Origin: JAKZVK01 sp965248255
Lineage (GTDB): Bacteria > Acidobacteriota > Terriglobia > Bryobacterales > UBA6623
Reading direction: 5' to 3'
DNA length: 64,000 nt
Assembly (NCBI GenBank): GCA_965248255.1
Contig: CBDFIW010000004.1
Location: 744,001 to 808,000 of the forward strand
Shown in pieces: positions 43,616 to 52,998 of this stretch (position 1 is its first letter; each line of letters begins with the position of its first letter). A program made the translations under genes and the position numbers. The notes under the pieces are model-generated. The model worked only from the letters and a program-made list of their open reading frames with translations, was not told the origin of the DNA and did no database searches.

Positions 43616-45937
43616 TTACGGTCGGCTGGGCCTGGTCAGCTCCCCGTCATCCGGCCTTCCCAACTGGCCGCGAAGTTGTTGCAGCAACCGCATCGGTCCG
43701 GGCGTCCCCGGGGCGAGCCGAACAAGCCTCTCCGCGTAAGACAGCGCCTGCCCGGGCCGGCCGAGTTGCGTATAAAAGACGGCTAGGGCGTAGACGATCT
43801 CCGGGTCCCCGGGGTACAGTTGCTCCGCTTTGTGAAGGGCCGCTTCAGCCTCGCGCGCGCGGCCGAGCCGCTGCAGCGCCAGGCCGTAGTTGTAGTGCAC
43901 ACGCGCACGCCCGTCGAGAAGGTCGCTCGCCCGGCCCAGACTCTTCGCGGCTTCGCCAAGCTGCTGCCGTTCCGCGAGCAGCAGTCCGAGCGAGTAGTGC
44001 AACTCTCCTTCCTCGGGGGATTTCGTGAGCGCTCGACGCAAAATCTGTTCGGCTTCTTCGATACGCTCTTGCCCGGCGTACATCGTAGCTAGGTTGAGCG
44101 CCGCCGGAGCGAAGTACGGATCGAGCGCGAGTGCCTCGCGGTAGTGGCGTTCGGCCTCATCCGGTCTCCCGAGGTTGGAGGAGAGCACCGCTAGATTGAG
44201 GTGAGCCGACGGTGTATCGAGCATGGCTTCCTGCAGCGCCCGAAACTCCCCGAGAGCCCGCTCGAACAACCTCCACTGCTCGGAACCGAACTCCTCTTCG
44301 GGGACCGAGGAAAGCGCCCGGGCGGCTTCGATGCGAACGGCGCGGCTGGCATCGTCCAGTAGCGGAGCCACGGCTTCGAGCCGCGTCTTGAACTCCAGCC
44401 GGTCCAGTCCGGCAACTGCCTTCACACGCACCAGCGGGTCCGGGTCGCTGGTCTGTGACACCAGGGCGGATACCCCTTCGGGGCCGTACCCTCTCAACAG
44501 CTCCAGAGCCGTTGCCCGCGCGATCGCCGGCCGCGCGCGATCAGTGGCCAGCTTGAGCAGCTTGGACTCGGCGTCGCGCGCGCCCGCCCGGCCCGCCGAG
44601 AGCGCCTCGGCAAAGTGAGGCCGGCGGGCTCCTCTGCCGCCATACCAGTCGGTGACGGCGTCCGCGGCCCACTGGGTGGTGCGGTCGTCATGGCATCCGC
44701 TACAAGCGTTAGGCGTGCCCAGCTTCACCGAGAGGTCGGGACGCGGAACACGGAAGCTATGATCTCGACGCGGATCGACCGCCATGTAGGTCTTCGCGGG
44801 CATGTGGCAACTGAAACACAAAGCGCCTTTGGTACCGGACGAGTGATGGTGATGGTTGGCGGTCTCGTAATCCCTGGCCTCGAGGGAGGGGAACTCCTCC
44901 GGCGGCGACGGCTGGTGACAGCGCGTGCACACCGCGTTGCCTTCTTCCCAAAGCCCGGCGCTGTGCGGGTTGTGGCAGTTGCTGCACCGAACACCCTGTT
45001 GGAACATTTTGCTTTGGACGAACGATCCATACACGTAGACTTCGTCGAGGATCTGCCCATCCGCGTGGTAAAGGCCCTCGCGCAGAGTCGCCACCAAGAA
45101 ATCGTCTGCGGGAGCGCTGCCGTGCCGGTCGTCTTCGCTGACCGGGTGCCTCCGCGAATGGCAGCGGGCACAAGCATCGACCTCCCGTGCAGGCTCGCCC
45201 TCGGCAAACATCACGACCAGACCGTAGCCCTCGCTTGCTGAGCCGTCACCTGCCTCCCGCTTCCGCGCCCACTCGACATGGGCGGCGCCGGGACCGTGGC
45301 ACGCCTGGCAGCTCACGTTCATCTCGTCCCACTCGGTGCGGTAGGCGTCAGCCGCAGGATCATAGTTCTTGCGCAGGTTGGTCGAGTGGCATTCGGCGCA
45401 CATATGGTTCCAAGTCTGGTAGAGACCGGTCCAGTGAAGCGGGTCGTCCGGCGGAATCTCTTCGTCCGGATAGAGATGGAACCACTGTTTTCGCTGTGTG
45501 TCCCAAGCGATCGTTAGGCATTGAAGACGCCCGCCGGGGAACTCAATCAGGTACTGCTGCAAGGGCTCGACGCCGAAGGTGTAGCGGATCTCGTACTCAG
45601 CGGGTTGGGTATCTGGGCCTTGTGTCTCCACGAAGAACCCATCGCCGCGGCGGAAGAACCTCGACCGTACACCGAAGTAGGTCACCTCGGCGCCGCTGAA
45701 GTCACCGAGAACTGTTTTCCCGTTCGCCGGCTGCATCGCCCGATCGTGATGTGACCCCTGCCATTCCGCGAACTCCTGATCGTGGCATTCGGCACAGACC
45801 TGGTTCGCGACAAAGGCGATGCCCTGGGCGCCGCTGCTACGGTTCTGGCGCGGCGGCGAGCCGTCGCCGTGACAGGAAACCAGCGCCAAGCAGGCTGGAA
45901 GAACCAACCTGAGCGCCCGATGGGTTTTGCTTAGCAT
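43616..45937 (-). CDS. octaheme cytochrome c with HEAT and TPR domains, lipoprotein
   Basis: A 773-residue exported protein. The lipobox is LALVSC near residue 22. The first half (about 40-420) has eight CxxCH haem sites (CAECH, CAECH, CQACH, CARCH, CSNCH, CTRCH, CFSCH, CSGCH), a pattern shared with cytochrome c554/NrfB-like proteins. Residues about 430-560 form HEAT-like repeats (VRVKAVAGLDRLEFKTRLEA, AVRIEAARALSSVPEE) and about 575-750 five or six TPRs (AERHYREALALDPYFAPAAL). It may move electrons at the outer surface while the repeats bind partners. Substrate is unknown. It is monocistronic. Confidence 0.9.
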   Translation of the reverse strand: MLSKTHRALRLVLPACLALVSCHGDGSPPRQNRSSGAQGIAFVANQVCAECHDQEFAEWQGSHHDRAMQPANGKTVLGDFSGAEVTYFGVRSRFFRRGDGFFVETQGPDTQPAEYEIRYTFGVEPLQQYLIEFPGGRLQCLTIAWDTQRKQWFHLYPDEEIPPDDPLHWTGLYQTWNHMCAECHSTNLRKNYDPAADAYRTEWDEMNVSCQACHGPGAAHVEWARKREAGDGSASEGYGLVVMFAEGEPAREVDACARCHSRRHPVSEDDRHGSAPADDFLVATLREGLYHADGQILDEVYVYGSFVQSKMFQQGVRCSNCHNPHSAGLWEEGNAVCTRCHQPSPPEEFPSLEARDYETANHHHHSSGTKGALCFSCHMPAKTYMAVDPRRDHSFRVPRPDLSVKLGTPNACSGCHDDRTTQWAADAVTDWYGGRGARRPHFAEALSAGRAGARDAESKLLKLATDRARPAIARATALELLRGYGPEGVSALVSQTSDPDPLVRVKAVAGLDRLEFKTRLEAVAPLLDDASRAVRIEAARALSSVPEEEFGSEQWRLFERALGEFRALQEAMLDTPSAHLNLAVLSSNLGRPDEAERHYREALALDPYFAPAALNLATMYAGQERIEEAEQILRRALTKSPEEGELHYSLGLLLAERQQLGEAAKSLGRASDLLDGRARVHYNYGLALQRLGRAREAEAALHKAEQLYPGDPEIVYALAVFYTQLGRPGQALSYAERLVRLAPGTPGPMRLLQQLRGQLGRPDDGELTRPSRP

Positions 45938-46080
45938 CCGTTACAGCAGGTGGGAGGACTCGGAGGCGTTGCTGTCGATTCAGTATTCTAGCGAGGTCTT
46001 CGTGACTCACACTGATAGGGCCCTAATCGGTCCGTAAGCTTGTCGGCGACAGAGAAGTCGAGTCTGCGAAGCGGACGTTT

Positions 46081-46375
46081 GAAAGTAGCCCACGGCGCAA
46101 GCCGTAGGTAGGTGTGGCCAAACGATTTCCAGCCCCGGCAGGGGCGGTTGAGCCGTTTTCCTCTCGCTGCCTGCCGGCTGGAGGAGACGAGAAACGGCTG
46201 CTTTCTGAAAGCCCCACGGGCTTCTGATCCTTATCACCCTTGGGTGCCCGAACCGGCACGGTTGAGACTCGATCTTGCAGAACATGGAGGGCTGCTTCGA
46301 TTCCCCTTCGCCCCTGCCGGGGCTCCCTGGTATGCGGGTGCCGCATTCCCACGGCTTGCGCCGTGGGCTACTTTC
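46081..46375. repeat. composite inverted repeat (family 2), 295 bp
   Basis: GAAAGTAGCCCACGGCGCAAG begins at 46081; its inverted partner ends at 46375. Inside lie a second pair, CCCCGGCAGGGGCG (about 46133-46146) and CGCCCCTGCCGGGG (about 46309-46322). No gene is credible within it. It fills most of the 532-bp gap between the cytochrome and ferredoxin genes; the rest of that gap holds nothing recognisable. Confidence 0.7.
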
Positions 46376-46469
46376 CAACGTCCGCGTCGCGGACTAGGCT
46401 CCTCGGTTATCCGCAACTCTACGTACGGATTCCGGGATAGGGCCGCTCAGCTGTGTCCGTGTTAAACTG

Positions 46470-47345
46470 ATGCCGATCGGCCCGAAGGCAAAGACCGTGC
46501 TCATCGATCAAAACAAGTGCGTGGCTTGTGCGAATTGTGTTCCCGTGTGCCCGATGGGAGCGATCTACGTGGATACGGCTGTCAATCGCGCCACCATCGA
46601 CGCCGATGCGTGCGTCGAGTGCGGCACCTGTTTCCACATGAGCGGGGAGAACCTCAATCCCACCATGGTGCGGACCGTGCGGAAGCTGGCCAAGGTCTTT
46701 CGCTTTCGCTTCGAGCCCGAGCCGGACGTTTGCCCGACATCGGCCTTCGTGATGGATGAGCTGGAATGGCCGCGCATCGCCCGCCGTGTGTTCAGCGATC
46801 CGTTGGTCGAGCATAAGTCGACGGGCATTCATGGACGTGGGACGGAAGAGGTCAAGACCAACGACGTGGCGCATCGCGTGGACGTGGGCGAGGTCGGCTA
46901 CGTCATCGAGTTTGGGCGGCCCGGCGTGGGCGTGCGCTTCCATCACATCCAGAGCATGACCACCGAGCTGGCAAAGCTGGGCGTGGCGTTCGAGGCGAAG
47001 AACCCCATCACGCACCTGATGACCGACAAGTCGGCCGGCACGTTGAAAGAAGACCTGCTCAACGAGAAGATCCTGTCGGCGATCGTCGAGATCAAGACCA
47101 CGATCGACATGGTGCCGGCGGTGCTTGACACAGTACACGACGTTTCGAAGAGGATCGACACGGTGATCGCGGTGGGTGTTTCGACGCGCTGCGACGACAA
47201 CGGCGAGGATCGAGTGTTATTGCCGCTGCTCGAAGAGCTCGGCTACCGGCACGAGCGGGCGAAGACGAATATGGGGCTAGGGCGCATCACCAACGTCCAG
47301 GCCAAGGAGGAACTCGTTGACCAACACGCTGCACCGGTACGGTAG
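46470..47345 (+). CDS. ferredoxin-domain protein with uncharacterised C-terminal domain
   Basis: A 291-residue protein. The first cluster motif is CVACANCVPVCP (residues 17-28), a classical [4Fe-4S] site. A second, CVECGTC, has its fourth ligand in DVCPTSA some 35 residues later, after an inserted segment. Residues about 110-285 form an alpha/beta domain (HRVDVGEVGYVIEFGRPGVG, VIAVGVSTRCDDNGEDRVLL) that I cannot place. It overlaps the next gene by 29 bp, so the two are translationally linked and probably form one complex. No electron donor or acceptor gene is adjacent. Confidence 0.75.
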   Translation: MPIGPKAKTVLIDQNKCVACANCVPVCPMGAIYVDTAVNRATIDADACVECGTCFHMSGENLNPTMVRTVRKLAKVFRFRFEPEPDVCPTSAFVMDELEWPRIARRVFSDPLVEHKSTGIHGRGTEEVKTNDVAHRVDVGEVGYVIEFGRPGVGVRFHHIQSMTTELAKLGVAFEAKNPITHLMTDKSAGTLKEDLLNEKILSAIVEIKTTIDMVPAVLDTVHDVSKRIDTVIAVGVSTRCDDNGEDRVLLPLLEELGYRHERAKTNMGLGRITNVQAKEELVDQHAAPVR

Positions 47346-47991
47346 CGCCGAGAGCTTCCAGGACGACGTCATCATCTTCGCCATCCCCTGTAAGGGCAAG
47401 AACGAGCAGGGCGCGGTCGACAAATTGAAGGCCTTTCTCCGCATTTGCGCCCGCTACGAGCCGGCAAACATGGGAAATGGAGACTGGAGCAGCTTCCGTC
47501 CCTCGAAGGAGTTGCGGCCGACAGTGCACTGGAGCCGCGAGAGCGCGGCCGATTACGAGTCCGTGATCGACGGTGTGAAAAAGTCGGGTACCGTGGCGGC
47601 GGTTTTCGACTCGCGTGAAAAAGCCGAAGCTTGTCTCAAGGAAGTGATCGATGCCGACCTGGGTATGTCGGTGAACATCAGCACGTCGGTCGAAGGCGCT
47701 AAACAGACCGGTGAGGCCTGCGGCATCAAGCGGCACAGCGTGGAGTATTCACTTGGCTTCACGGATCCGCACGACCACCTACCGAATAGTCAGACCCTGG
47801 AGCTGGCCACGATGTGCGGCCACGGCATGGTGTCGTTCAACATGGCCAAGAAGATGCTCGACATGGTTCGCGAAGGCCGCCGCACCTCCGACCAGGCCGT
47901 CACGACGCTGGCACGCTTCTGCCCGTGCGGCGTTTACAATCCTTCCCGCGCCAAGCGTTTGCTCGAGCAAGCGCGCAACCGCCAAGCCTAA
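47317..47991 (+). CDS. cysteine-rich partner protein of unknown function
   Basis: A 224-residue protein starting at TTG 47317; the start is supported by AAGGAGG at 47304-47310, six bases ahead and inside the upstream gene. Seven cysteines are present, notably in ATMCGHGMV and RFCPCGVYNPSRA near the C-terminus and EACGIKRHS in the middle, as expected for a metal or Fe-S site. The remainder is a mixed alpha/beta fold. No family name is known to me. Tight coupling with the ferredoxin-domain protein suggests a two-subunit redox unit. Confidence 0.75.
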   Translation: MTNTLHRYGSAESFQDDVIIFAIPCKGKNEQGAVDKLKAFLRICARYEPANMGNGDWSSFRPSKELRPTVHWSRESAADYESVIDGVKKSGTVAAVFDSREKAEACLKEVIDADLGMSVNISTSVEGAKQTGEACGIKRHSVEYSLGFTDPHDHLPNSQTLELATMCGHGMVSFNMAKKMLDMVREGRRTSDQAVTTLARFCPCGVYNPSRAKRLLEQARNRQA

Positions 47992-48030
47992 AGCTCCGTC
48001 AAGGGGACGCAAGGGGCTGCCCAAGCGAAT

Positions 48031-48190
48031 CAGAGCCGCAGGCGGGAGCCTGCGGTCAGCGGTAGCGGCGACCAAGGCTCTCACTGAACCCCTAGCTGAC
48101 TCTCCGTCAGCGGTTTCACAAAGCAGTAGCTGCTGCCGCCATGGGTCGAGCGGATCAGCGCGGGCTCCCGCCCGCGCCTCTGAGTCGTAG
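48031..48190. repeat. two inverted copies of repeat family 3
   Basis: GAGCCGCAGGCGGGAGCCTG at 48033-48052 (inverted orientation) and CAGCGCGGGCTCCCGCCCGC at 48156-48175 (direct) face each other across about 100 bp. No gene is visible between 47992 and 48283. Confidence 0.65.
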
Positions 48191-48283
48191 TTGCCAACTT
48201 CTTAGTTTCCCTACCAGTCGTCCTCGCTGTGCTAACTTGGACACGCCCCGTGGACAGGGCGAAGGTACCGGGCGGAGGTGGCG

Positions 48284-49573
48284 ATGACAAGTCGTGCGGG
48301 CACGAGTTTCTCGCGGCGATCCTTCTTACAGGCATCGGGCGCGGCCGCGACCCTGAGCCTGGCTGGCTGCGAACAGCAAACCTCACGGCCCGCCACACCC
48401 TCCCGAGACGGCTTTCGGCACATCACGGTATTTCGTGACAAGTACCGCTATGTGCTGGGACCCTCGATCGCGGTAACGAACGAGGGTGACTGGCTGGTGG
48501 CTTTCTCGCTGGGCGTGATGCGCGAGGTGACAGAGCTTCTGCCGCAGGCCTGGAAGCATCCGCCGAGCGACCCCAGTTTTCAGAACGTCATCACGCGGTC
48601 GAGCGACCAGGGAAAGACGTGGGATGTGCCGCGAGTCTACCCCGGCTACAACTGGACGAGCGCCGAATGTCCCGGCTTGGCCGTGCTGTCCGACGGGACG
48701 GTGCTGGCAAGCGTCTACATACGGCAGTTTTATCCGGCCGAGACGGGGAAGAAGAAGATGGATCAACTGCAGGGCGCGGTGCCGCGCGACCCGTACCCTT
48801 GGGTGAGCACGCATCGGGGAACGTTCGTTCATCGTTCAACGGATGGCGGCCGCACGTGGGACGAGACGGTCGAAGTCAACACCGGACCCTATATCAGCGG
48901 CTATAGCCCCAAGGGAGCTGTCGAGTTACCCGATGGCACGGTCTTGCTGCCCTTAGGGCCCGGTGATCCTTTCTTTGATGAATACTTCGACGCGAGGAGC
49001 ATCCCCGGCCAACCCTCCATGGGAAACGAGCGTGACGAGGCGGGCAACATCGTGCCCGGCAAAGGCGTGTCCTTCGTTGCCGTTTCGAAGGACAGTGGGC
49101 TCACCTGGCTGGAAACCCGAGAAATGGCGCGTGACCCGGCTGTCAACTTCTTCGAGCCATGCCTGACACGCTTGAACAGTGGACGGCTGATTTCTCACTC
49201 CAGAAGTTCAGAGCAGAGTGGCGGGCGGTATCTGTACCAAGTCACGTCCGATGATGACGGGCACACGTGGTCCGAGCCGTGGCAGCTGCCGATTTGGGGA
49301 TACCCGGCGCACATCGTGCAACTCCCCGACGACCGCGTGCTCACCGTGTACGGACACCGGCGTGAGCCATTCGGCATTCGCGCCTGCGTCAGCCCGGACG
49401 ACGGCGAGACGTGGGACATTGATAACGAGATCATCATCCGAGACGACTTGGGCAGTAGCAATCTCGGTTATCCCACGTCGATCGTGCTTGAAGACGGGAC
49501 CGTGTTCACCGTCTACTGGGGAGAAGACGCCGATGGCGTCACGACGATCCAAGGGTCGTATTACAAGGTGTAG
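48284..49573 (+). CDS. Tat-exported sialidase-like (BNR/Asp-box) lipoprotein
   Basis: A 429-residue six-bladed propeller. The start is ATG 48284, five bases after GGAGG; a GTG two codons earlier overlaps that site. The signal has both a twin-arginine motif (SRRSFLQASG) and a lipobox (LSLAGC). Five Asp boxes of the form SxDxGxTW are seen (SSDQGKTW, STDGGRTW, SKDSGLTW, SDDDGHTW, SPDDGETW). An exo-alpha-sialidase fold is clear; whether the substrate is sialic acid is not, since the arginine triad was not verified. Confidence 0.88.
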   Translation: MTSRAGTSFSRRSFLQASGAAATLSLAGCEQQTSRPATPSRDGFRHITVFRDKYRYVLGPSIAVTNEGDWLVAFSLGVMREVTELLPQAWKHPPSDPSFQNVITRSSDQGKTWDVPRVYPGYNWTSAECPGLAVLSDGTVLASVYIRQFYPAETGKKKMDQLQGAVPRDPYPWVSTHRGTFVHRSTDGGRTWDETVEVNTGPYISGYSPKGAVELPDGTVLLPLGPGDPFFDEYFDARSIPGQPSMGNERDEAGNIVPGKGVSFVAVSKDSGLTWLETREMARDPAVNFFEPCLTRLNSGRLISHSRSSEQSGGRYLYQVTSDDDGHTWSEPWQLPIWGYPAHIVQLPDDRVLTVYGHRREPFGIRACVSPDDGETWDIDNEIIIRDDLGSSNLGYPTSIVLEDGTVFTVYWGEDADGVTTIQGSYYKV

Positions 49574-49634
49574 CCCCGTGACGGGGTCAGAGGAAGAATC
49601 GGCGTCATCAATGGGGCCGAGCTCACGCGACCTT

Positions 49635-52013
49635 CTATGTCGACCTGTGCGGCTCAAGAAACACCTTTGCGGTCGCCGTCGTTTCGCCCTTTTCAAACGG
49701 CAGCTCGTGGTACCTCGCGTTGATCCACTCATCGAGCTGGTCACAGTAGTGCTCGCTACCCGGATGGCCGGACTCGCCTTGTGCGTCGACGGCCCGGAAG
49801 GTAAGCGGCGAGGTGCTCAGATCGGCGATCAGACGATAGTTGGCGCCCATCAGCGCGCCCCAGTTGGGATCGTAGCCGGTATTGCAGACGGTGATACCGT
49901 TGCCTCCGACGGGGACCCCACCGCGGTCGAGAAGCTCGGATAGATCACCGCGCCCGGTGAGCACGTGCCGCAGTTGAATCTTGTGCAGGTTGCCCCACTG
50001 CCACTGCGACATGTCGGGACCGTGCTCTGCGGTGATCTCATCGAGCGTGCTGGAGAGGGCCTCCTCGATCGCCGCAACGCGGTCGCGGCCCCCAAACCAG
50101 CCCAGCGTGTCTTCGTCGAGCAGCGCGGATGCGAGTCCGCCCATCGTTCCCTCGACGAAGAGAACCTGCTCTTCGTCGAACCGCGCGGCGGCGGCGCGGC
50201 GGCTCCACTGGGTGAAAAACACTTCGAAGATCGAGGCCGCCACGCTGCCGGTCGTCATGTGCCCGTCCCAGGCCTCGAGGTGCGCCAACACCTCGCGGAT
50301 GCGGGAATCGCTGCTGCCCGACAGTGTACGGACCAGCTTCGGCGCGCACTCGACGGCACGCAGTGAACAGACGTCCTGCTGCATCGCGATGAGGTCGTCG
50401 CGCGAGAGTTTGCCGCGCTGCTCGATCATCTGGCGGATACGCCGGCAGCGGTGCCCGCTGCTCCACACCCCCGAGAGCGGGTACGGAAAGTCGTCGGGCG
50501 CGGGACGGTTGTTGGCGGTCGCGATCCAGCCGCGCTCGGGGTCGGCCCATTGGGGCATGCCCTCGCGCGGGATGACATCGTCCCACTGGTGCCCGGGATT
50601 CCAGCCTTCGAGCAGCCCTCTTCGCCAGAACTTACGCAGTGGAATATGTCCGGTGGTTTGATAGCCGATGTGGCCGTCGAGGTCCGCGAAAACCAGGCTC
50701 CAGGTCGGCACCGTCCAGCCTTTGGTCGACTCGCGGAACTCGTCGCACGAGTTGGCGCGATTCATCGCTAAGTAGGAAGTAAGCAAGCCGCAGTAGCTTG
50801 AGCCGACCCATCTGAGCGAGATCGGCCCCCAGTCGCGCGCCAGCGGCGGGAGGATCTCGTTGACGATCCGCCCGTTGCGCGACGACCGGATCGTCTTGCT
50901 GACAGGCTCGGCCCCGCGCACCGTGATCTCCTCGACCGTCTCGCGGGCCGGCTCCCACTGGCCGTCGTAGAGGAAAGAGCCCGGGTGGTCGGGGTCCGTC
51001 CTCTCCAAGTAAAGGTCGCGTTGCGAGCAGATGTTGTTGGTGACGCCCCAGGCAACCTTGCGGTTGGCGCCAAACAGGACCGCCGGCATCCCGGCGTAGG
51101 CCATACCCATGACGTCGAACGATCCGCCGCTGAGATGCACTTCGTACCAACACGACACGGCGGCGAACGCGATGTGCGGGTCGCTAGCCAGCAAGGGCTT
51201 GCCCGTCGTGGTTAGCGTGCCGCTGATCACCCAGTTGTTGCTGCCCTCGCCTTCTTGCGGATCGCCTACCGTGCTTCCCATCGATGCGGCGTCCGAGCTT
51301 CCGGCCGGATAGCTGCCCGCCGGCAAGATGCTCTCTTCGTCTGCTTCGCCTTGGAGGAACGCGTCGAAGAGAGGCCCGTCGCCGAGCACGCGGCGACCGA
51401 TTTCGGGTGCGACGATGACGGGAAAACGGACGTTCAGGTAGTAGCGGAACTCGCTGACGATGGCCAGGCAATCGACCGGCGACCAGGGCTCGGGCGAGTA
51501 GTCGAGCAGATCGAACTCGATGGGGAGACGCTCGCGCGACTCTTCGATCAACGCGTTGACGCCGTCGCTGAAGTGGCTGACGAGTCGGCGTGTTTCCTCG
51601 GGCGTCTGCTCCCATTCGGCTTGGGCGATGTGCCGGATGCCGATCGTGCGCGCGATTAGGTCGAATGCGAGGCCGTCCGGCCCAAGGACTTCTGACAGCC
51701 GTCCCGAGGCTTTGCGCCGCAGATAGTCGAGTTGGAACAAGCGGTCCTGCGCCATAGCAAAGCCGAAGCCAAAGAAGAGATCGTCGTCCGACTCGGCGCG
51801 AATGTGCGGGATGCCCCACTCGTCGCGCTCAATTTCGACAGCCGCGCCGACCGCGACCTGCCGCGAGCCGTCGGCGGTCGGGACACGGGACCGGATTTCC
51901 TCCTCCCACCAGCTGTTGAATTCATCGCGTGACATACCGGCGGCCTGGCATGCTTCGGCGATCGGCCGACCTGATCCGAGGAGACGAAGGAGTTCTTTGG
52001 AGGAGAGGTTCAT
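49635..52013 (-). CDS. penicillin acylase family protein (Ntn hydrolase, S45)
   Basis: A 792-residue precursor of an N-terminal nucleophile amidase. The autoprocessing site is G257-S258 in EGEGSNNWVISG; Ser258 becomes the N-terminal nucleophile of the beta chain. The segment DPHIAF and the alpha-chain start VEIERDEWGIPHIRAES are conserved. An unusual feature is about 50 extra residues at the N-terminus (MNLSSKELLRLLGSGRPIAE) without a signal peptide, resembling a small helical regulatory-type domain. Members cleave penicillins, acyl-homoserine lactones or other amides; the substrate is open. Confidence 0.92.
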   Translation of the reverse strand: MNLSSKELLRLLGSGRPIAEACQAAGMSRDEFNSWWEEEIRSRVPTADGSRQVAVGAAVEIERDEWGIPHIRAESDDDLFFGFGFAMAQDRLFQLDYLRRKASGRLSEVLGPDGLAFDLIARTIGIRHIAQAEWEQTPEETRRLVSHFSDGVNALIEESRERLPIEFDLLDYSPEPWSPVDCLAIVSEFRYYLNVRFPVIVAPEIGRRVLGDGPLFDAFLQGEADEESILPAGSYPAGSSDAASMGSTVGDPQEGEGSNNWVISGTLTTTGKPLLASDPHIAFAAVSCWYEVHLSGGSFDVMGMAYAGMPAVLFGANRKVAWGVTNNICSQRDLYLERTDPDHPGSFLYDGQWEPARETVEEITVRGAEPVSKTIRSSRNGRIVNEILPPLARDWGPISLRWVGSSYCGLLTSYLAMNRANSCDEFRESTKGWTVPTWSLVFADLDGHIGYQTTGHIPLRKFWRRGLLEGWNPGHQWDDVIPREGMPQWADPERGWIATANNRPAPDDFPYPLSGVWSSGHRCRRIRQMIEQRGKLSRDDLIAMQQDVCSLRAVECAPKLVRTLSGSSDSRIREVLAHLEAWDGHMTTGSVAASIFEVFFTQWSRRAAAARFDEEQVLFVEGTMGGLASALLDEDTLGWFGGRDRVAAIEEALSSTLDEITAEHGPDMSQWQWGNLHKIQLRHVLTGRGDLSELLDRGGVPVGGNGITVCNTGYDPNWGALMGANYRLIADLSTSPLTFRAVDAQGESGHPGSEHYCDQLDEWINARYHELPFEKGETTATAKVFLEPHRST

Positions 52014-52027
52014 GTGAGCGCTTTCAG

Positions 52028-52064
52028 ACTCTCAGCCGCTGAGAGATTCACGATAGCTGAGAGT
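52028..52064. repeat. 9-bp inverted repeat upstream of the penicillin acylase gene
   Basis: ACTCTCAGC (52028-52036) and GCTGAGAGT (52056-52064), with a further GCTGAGAG at 52038-52045. It lies 15 bp before the acylase start codon and could be an operator or an attenuating hairpin. Confidence 0.45.
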
Positions 52065-52230
52065 CGAATAGCGTAACAGAACGGACGTGCACGTTTGCGG
52101 ATAGATGTGCCGCTACTAATTCGTCCGCCAGCCGAAAGGAACACCCACGATTCGGTCATGGACGTGTCGATGTCGCGCCCGAAGACCGGATTCGAGTACA
52201 GTGGAACCGACATCCCGCAAGGAGGGTGCC

Positions 52231-52998
52231 ATGTCTGCCAAGAGAGAGGTATCGAGACGTTTGTTCCTGGGCGCGCTGGGCGTCGCTAGCCTCGCCCACC
52301 GGGCGGAAGCCACCGCCAAGAAGGGCGATCTGCCCACCACGTCCAGGCGTGTGGAAAAGTTGTTCAAGGCGCCGGGTGAGATGCCCAACGGCCTACAGAC
52401 GACGGCCGACGGCCTCTGGATCCTCGACCAAAAGGACCCCAACAAGGTCCACAAGGTGCGCTACGAAGACGGCAAGGTCCTCAAGGAGATCCAAACCGAG
52501 GGGCATCATAGCAGCGGCATTACCTACGGCAACGGCGCGCTGTGGATCGCGTCGACGTTCGCGTTGACGACCATCAAGGTCGACCCGCACACCGGCAAGA
52601 CGCTCAAGACGTTCGACACCCCTGGCGCGGGCCAGCCACAGTGGGGCAAGACGAAACGCCAGGCCGGCGCGCACGGCCTCGAATGGGTCGACGGCAAGTA
52701 TTGGATCGCCGTGCCGCCGCCGATGAAGCTCTACCAGGTCGAGCCCGAAACGGGGAAGGTACTGCACAGCATCCCCGCGCCGGGCGAGCGGCCCCACGGC
52801 ATCGCCTGGCACAAGGGCTACCTGTGGTGCGTCGAGAGCAACCACCGCGCGATCTACAAGATGAGCCCGAAAGACGGCACGCTGCTCGAAAAGATTCAAC
52901 TCCGCCAAGACGACCCCGAACCCCACGGCATGAGCATGCGCAACGGCGAGTTCTGGTATTGCGATGCCGTCAGCCGCTGGGTTTGTAGGTTGGTGTAA
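52231..52998 (+). CDS. Tat-exported beta-propeller protein
   Basis: A 255-residue protein beginning MSAKREVSRRLFLGALGVAS, a twin-arginine signal; the ATG at 52231 follows AAGGAGG. The body has repeating propeller strands of the SMP-30/NHL or PQQ-like kind (GLWILDQKDPNKVHKVRYED, GALWIASTFALTTIKVDPHT, GYLWCVESNHRAIYKMSPKD). No catalytic motif is evident. It probably binds a small ligand or protein in the periplasm. It is divergent from the penicillin acylase and 128 bp upstream of the kinase gene. Confidence 0.82.
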   Translation: MSAKREVSRRLFLGALGVASLAHRAEATAKKGDLPTTSRRVEKLFKAPGEMPNGLQTTADGLWILDQKDPNKVHKVRYEDGKVLKEIQTEGHHSSGITYGNGALWIASTFALTTIKVDPHTGKTLKTFDTPGAGQPQWGKTKRQAGAHGLEWVDGKYWIAVPPPMKLYQVEPETGKVLHSIPAPGERPHGIAWHKGYLWCVESNHRAIYKMSPKDGTLLEKIQLRQDDPEPHGMSMRNGEFWYCDAVSRWVCRLV

